7,994 nt of DNA, from the NCBI GenBank assembly GCA_009782245.1, contig WRKK01000254.1, forward strand, positions 1-7,994, in the 5' to 3' direction. Shown piece after piece: positions 4,673 to 7,994 of the stretch. Within the stretch, counting starts at the first letter, position 1. The number at the start of each line of letters is the position of its first letter. The notes below the pieces were generated by a model. The model was not told the DNA's origin. It saw nothing but the letters and a program-made list of their open reading frames with translations, and made no database searches. The stretch comes from Defluviitaleaceae bacterium (GTDB lineage: Bacteria; Bacillota; Clostridia; Lachnospirales; WQUN01). The position numbers were made by a program, and so were the translations under genes.

Positions 4673-4689
4673 TAGGAGTGATAATTTTG
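4673..4689 (+). promoter_or_regulatory. Translation start region of the second flgK (AGGAG, TTG start)
   Basis: TAGGAGTGATAATTTTG holds AGGAG (4674-4678) eight bases before the TTG start 4687-4689. It differs at one base of 17 from the start region of the first flgK. The in-frame GTG 4678 overlaps the ribosome-binding site and is rejected as the start. Confidence 0.8.
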
Positions 4690-6486
4690 AGAGGTTCGTT
4701 TTTTACTTTTCGTGTGGCGACAACTGGAATGCACACGGCTCGAAACAACTTGAATGTTACGGCACATAATGTTGCTAATATAGGAATACCAGGGTTTTCT
4801 AGGCAGGTAACGGTGCAGGGTGCGTTGCCAGCGATAAATAACCGTGATGGGCGTGGAATGTTTGGCACAGGCTCGGCGGTTACTAATGTTATGCAAATGC
4901 GCGACCAATTTATCGATAGGCGGTTTTGGAGCCAAAACGGCTTTTTGGGCGAGTTTGCCGTTAAAGTGCCGCAACTTTCGCTGATAGAGGCTATTTTTAA
5001 CGATTTGCCCGAAAATTCTACGGTTGGCGTTTTGGGCGCTTTTAACGATTTCTTCTCCAGAGTGCAGGAACTTACCCGAGAATCGCAAGACGGCACTTTC
5101 CGCCTGAATATCTTGCTGGCTGGCGAAACGCTTTCGCAGATGGTACGCAGTAACGCCGAATCGCTCCGCCAACAGCAACACGATATTAACGGCGAAGTTA
5201 GAGCCGTTGTAACCGAAATGAACAGCATCGGCAGCCAAATAGCAAGCCTAAACGAGCAAATTAGAGGGATAGAATTTTCGGGTTCGTATGCGAACGATTT
5301 GCGGGATACACGGGCTTTGTTGCTGGATAGGCTTTCCGAACTGGTGAACATAAGCGTGGAAGAACGAGATTTTAGTGCAACAAGCGGAATCCCCAACGAT
5401 AGGCGGCTTTTAGTGCAAATTAACGGCACGGATTTTGTTTCACACGATACGCTGCACCGCTTGGAAGTTGTGCCGCGCACAGATGCCCAACGCCGCAATA
5501 CTATGGACGTTGACGGGCTTTATGATGTCAAGTTTTCGGGCGGGGCAGAGTTTAATATTTACAGCAGAACGCTAACAGGTACGCTAAAAGGGCTGATTGA
5601 CGTTAGGGACGGCAACGCAACCAACGCTACAATGGTTCGCTGGCGGGTTGACCGTGCAACCGCAATCGACCTAGCCGACCCCACCAGCGCCAACTTCGAT
5701 CCCGCTTTTCGGGAATGGCTAATCGGCTTACTGCCCCGAGAAGCCAGTATTGACAGCCCCAACACGTGGCCAACGTTTATCAATATGGAAGAATGGCAAG
5801 CAGCCGCTGCGCCTATCAATTTGGCGGGTCTTACGCCCGTTGCCACCAACGATTTTAAGGGCATTCCATTTTACATGAACCGTCTAAATGAGATGATACG
5901 AGTGTTTGTGGGTGCAATAAATGACGGCGTGGACGTAAACGGCAACCCGATAAACGGCGTAAACCCTGGCGGACATCGCACGGGCTACGCACTCAACGGC
6001 GACAGCGGCAGAGCATTTTTTACCTGGATAAACCCAGTTACGGGGCTACCCGTCGACGGGCTAAACGACCGCCATTTGCTAAATGCTCTCAACTTTGACA
6101 TAAACTCCGTTTTACGGGCAAACCCAAATTTATTGCAAAACGCCAACGATCCAACCAGCGGCGAAAGCGATAACTCGGTTATTTTGGGCTTTATACGTGT
6201 CGGCGATTACCCGTCCCTATTCCGTGAGGGTAGTTTGATGGATTTTGTCATTGCAACCACCAGCCACCTTGCAATAGATTCCCAGCAAGCACACCGCTTT
6301 CTGCTAAACTACACCGAAATGACAACCGCAACCCTAAACCGCCGCGCGTCCATTTCCGACCCAGACATGAACGAGGAAATGCTAAACATGGAGCGTTTTC
6401 GTCAGCTATACACAGTAAACGCCCGTATGATAAGCACCATGAACGATATTTACGATACTTTGATAAATAGGCTCGGCGTTGGTTGA
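4687..6486 (+). CDS. flgK: FlgK paralogue, second hook-filament junction protein
   Basis: The product has 599 residues (TTG start). Like the first FlgK it should be exported and assemble at the hook tip; which paralogue takes which place is not known. The N-terminal D0 segment TFRVATTGMHTARNNLNVTA, then HNVANIGIPGFSRQVT, is clearly FlgK. YANDLRDTRALLLDRLSELVNI near residue 200 is the D1 landmark. GTLKGLIDVRDGN (about 298-310) matches the family pattern GELKGLLxxRDG better than the first copy does. YALNGDSGRAFF (about 434-445) and the C-terminal helix MERFRQLYTVNARMISTMNDIYDTLINRLG complete it. The usual VSLDEE before that helix is replaced by ISDPDMNEE. A single DSPNTWP near residue 356 echoes the Trp-Pro repeats of the first copy. 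The gene is intact and lies 36 bases before flgL. Confidence 0.9.
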   Translation: MRGSFFTFRVATTGMHTARNNLNVTAHNVANIGIPGFSRQVTVQGALPAINNRDGRGMFGTGSAVTNVMQMRDQFIDRRFWSQNGFLGEFAVKVPQLSLIEAIFNDLPENSTVGVLGAFNDFFSRVQELTRESQDGTFRLNILLAGETLSQMVRSNAESLRQQQHDINGEVRAVVTEMNSIGSQIASLNEQIRGIEFSGSYANDLRDTRALLLDRLSELVNISVEERDFSATSGIPNDRRLLVQINGTDFVSHDTLHRLEVVPRTDAQRRNTMDVDGLYDVKFSGGAEFNIYSRTLTGTLKGLIDVRDGNATNATMVRWRVDRATAIDLADPTSANFDPAFREWLIGLLPREASIDSPNTWPTFINMEEWQAAAAPINLAGLTPVATNDFKGIPFYMNRLNEMIRVFVGAINDGVDVNGNPINGVNPGGHRTGYALNGDSGRAFFTWINPVTGLPVDGLNDRHLLNALNFDINSVLRANPNLLQNANDPTSGESDNSVILGFIRVGDYPSLFREGSLMDFVIATTSHLAIDSQQAHRFLLNYTEMTTATLNRRASISDPDMNEEMLNMERFRQLYTVNARMISTMNDIYDTLINRLGVG

Positions 6487-6522
6487 TAACGCTATTATCG
6501 GCACAAGAAAGGAATAAATTTT

Positions 6523-7994
6523 ATGCTAAGAGTAACCAGTTCTATGATGACAAATAACATGATGGTGAATGTTAATAGGGGTATGCGGAATTTAGATGCG
6601 TTGTCGCAACAGTTTTTTTCCAACTCTAAAATAATAACGCCGTCCGATAACCCAATAATTGCCGCACGGGCTATGCAGTTTCGCACAAATTTAGTGCATA
6701 ACGCTAATTTTCAAACTAACGTTGATAACGGCTTGGCTTGGATGGACGTTACAGAATCCGCTATTGACGGGCTTTTGCAGGTGCTTATGTTGGAGGCTCG
6801 TGATTTAGTGCATCGTGCCGCCAACGACCCAATGGCACTAGAAGACCGTGGCGCATTAATGACGGCACTAAACAGTATATTCGAGCAAATAGGCGTACAA
6901 ATGAACTCGCAATTTGCTGGGCGTTTTGTTTTCTCGGGCTTGCGTACCGATCAGCCGCCCGTGCTTAACCAAAATCAGCCCGATATTTCGCACCGCATCA
7001 CGCAAGTGTTCGATTTGCGCGATGTCGAGCGTACCCGCTCGTTGCAAATTTTCCCGCAAGTGCCTGGAAACCCCGTGCAACTGCCGCTTACGCACGATAT
7101 TCATATTCTAAAATTGGCGTATAACCACGTCGACCGTGATATTAACGGCGAACCGATTTTGGATATATTCCGACCAGACGGCACAACTTTTAACATAATA
7201 ATGCGGTCGCTTTCCGACCCAACCGCCTACGATGCCAGCACAATCAGCCCTGGCGAGGTTATTTATATCCCAGAAACGGGCGAACTTGTCTTCCACCCAG
7301 AAGACGTAACTGGCACGGGCGGACAAGCCAACTTTCCCGTGGATATTCAGTTTACCCGCAGCGGCTTTACTAGGGGCGAACTTAACCCGCTGGTTTATTT
7401 TACCACAACGCAAAAACTAACCCGCTTTGACGAGTTGATACGCTTTGACCAGCAAACGGCGGGTGCGTTTACCATAAACCCAGACGGCACTTTTACTATC
7501 GTGCCAGGTTACACAATCCGCCAAGATTTAAGTGCAAACGCCGCTGGCATGGTGCAACTGGCTTATAACAGCTTGCCTATCCCCGACCCCGCCGACCCCG
7601 CCTCCTCGGACGGCTCTTTGACGAATTTTACTTTTGTGCCAGCCAGTTTTGACATAATTACACAAGATGCCGCTGGCAACGATATTGTAGATACCTATGA
7701 TTTCAACGTTTTGGCGAATTCCCCAGCCGATTTGGGCTGGTCAACGCCGCCGACAGCGGCAGAACGCAACGCACTCGCAAACGGCGAAATAGTGCTAGAT
7801 CCAACCACGGGGCAGTTGTTTATGAACGATGTAACCGCCGCAAACTTTAACAATATTCAGGTTGTCTACGAAAAGGACACATTTTTGTCAACCGACAGAA
7901 TCCCAACAACGCACCCTGCTGTTATGGCGGAGGGTCCACGTTTTGAGGGGTTGACATTCACAATGGATAACCAGGATTTGGAATGGGAATTTAG
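6523..7994 (+). CDS. flgL: FlgL, hook-filament junction protein, enlarged (3' end outside window)
   Basis: 490 codons plus two bases are present, and the frame is still open at the edge. FlgL forms the junction layer between FlgK and flagellin. The N-terminus MLRVTSSMMTNNMMVNVNRG, followed by MRNLDALSQQFFSNSKIITPSDNPIIAARAMQ, is typical (family: RITxxMmxxxxLxxlnxxxxxLxxlqxqlssGkkIxxPSDDP). FAGRFVFSG (131-139) is the usual landmark near residue 140. Beyond about 200 the protein is a long variable domain rich in Asp, Pro and Thr, so this FlgL is much longer than the roughly 300 residues of E. coli or B. subtilis. ATG 6523 is chosen from AAAGGA (6508-6513) nine bases upstream. The TAG at the last three bases is out of frame. 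The C-terminal flagellin-like helix must lie beyond the window. Confidence 0.92.
   Translation, partial: MLRVTSSMMTNNMMVNVNRGMRNLDALSQQFFSNSKIITPSDNPIIAARAMQFRTNLVHNANFQTNVDNGLAWMDVTESAIDGLLQVLMLEARDLVHRAANDPMALEDRGALMTALNSIFEQIGVQMNSQFAGRFVFSGLRTDQPPVLNQNQPDISHRITQVFDLRDVERTRSLQIFPQVPGNPVQLPLTHDIHILKLAYNHVDRDINGEPILDIFRPDGTTFNIIMRSLSDPTAYDASTISPGEVIYIPETGELVFHPEDVTGTGGQANFPVDIQFTRSGFTRGELNPLVYFTTTQKLTRFDELIRFDQQTAGAFTINPDGTFTIVPGYTIRQDLSANAAGMVQLAYNSLPIPDPADPASSDGSLTNFTFVPASFDIITQDAAGNDIVDTYDFNVLANSPADLGWSTPPTAAERNALANGEIVLDPTTGQLFMNDVTAANFNNIQVVYEKDTFLSTDRIPTTHPAVMAEGPRFEGLTFTMDNQDLEWEF

Noticed and set aside
4650..5498. Long minus-strand open frame (282 codons) opposite the second flgK
   Set aside because: It lies wholly antisense to a well-supported FlgK coding region, has a low-complexity Ser/Arg/Leu composition and no recognisable motif or ribosome-binding site. 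It is a shadow frame.
7992..7994. TAG at the window end as the stop of flgL
   Set aside because: It is out of frame: the last complete codon is TTT at 7990-7992, leaving AG as part of the next codon.

Overview
The window is a flagellar late-gene segment from a flagellated Gram-positive bacterium, most likely a member of the Clostridia (Bacillota). The evidence is the gene order flgM–flgN–flgK–flgL, all on the + strand, a sigma-D-type promoter match before flgM, Shine-Dalgarno-led starts and frequent TTG start codons. No 16S or other marker gene is present, so the lineage stays an inference. Base composition is intermediate, and the intergenic spaces are unusually repeat-rich.

Layout. 1-173: the 3' end of a leucyl-tRNA synthetase gene (leuS), closed by a strong intrinsic terminator (206-233). 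About 300-541: a non-coding cluster of nested palindromes built on the 9-mer GGGCGACCG and its complement. 582-1097: an unrecognised multi-pass membrane protein whose start region looks frameshifted, followed by a terminator-like hairpin (1090-1115). 1148-1269: homopolymer runs, a sigma-D promoter candidate and four 13-bp repeats. 1318-1596: flgM. 1596-2096: flgN, overlapping flgM by one base. 2097-2180: eight degenerate 10-11 bp repeats. 2204-4414: a long FlgK (736 aa). 4415-4686: a spacer with a 14-bp duplication, a second copy of the palindrome family, a weak terminator-like hairpin, three GC-rich hairpins and three 8-bp repeats. 4687-6486: a second, divergent FlgK (599 aa). 6523-7994: the first 490 codons of an enlarged flgL, cut by the window edge.

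How the genes work together. FlgM is the anti-sigma factor that holds back the flagellar sigma factor until the hook is finished. FlgN is the export chaperone for the hook-filament junction proteins. FlgK and FlgL form the junction between hook and filament. Two FlgK paralogues in tandem, with almost identical ribosome-binding/TTG-start leaders but diverged proteins, are the main biological oddity. The second theme is that flgM and both flgK genes are each preceded by a different short tandem repeat, and that the palindrome family occurs at two places in 8 kb. No mobile-element gene, CRISPR array, tRNA or rRNA was seen.
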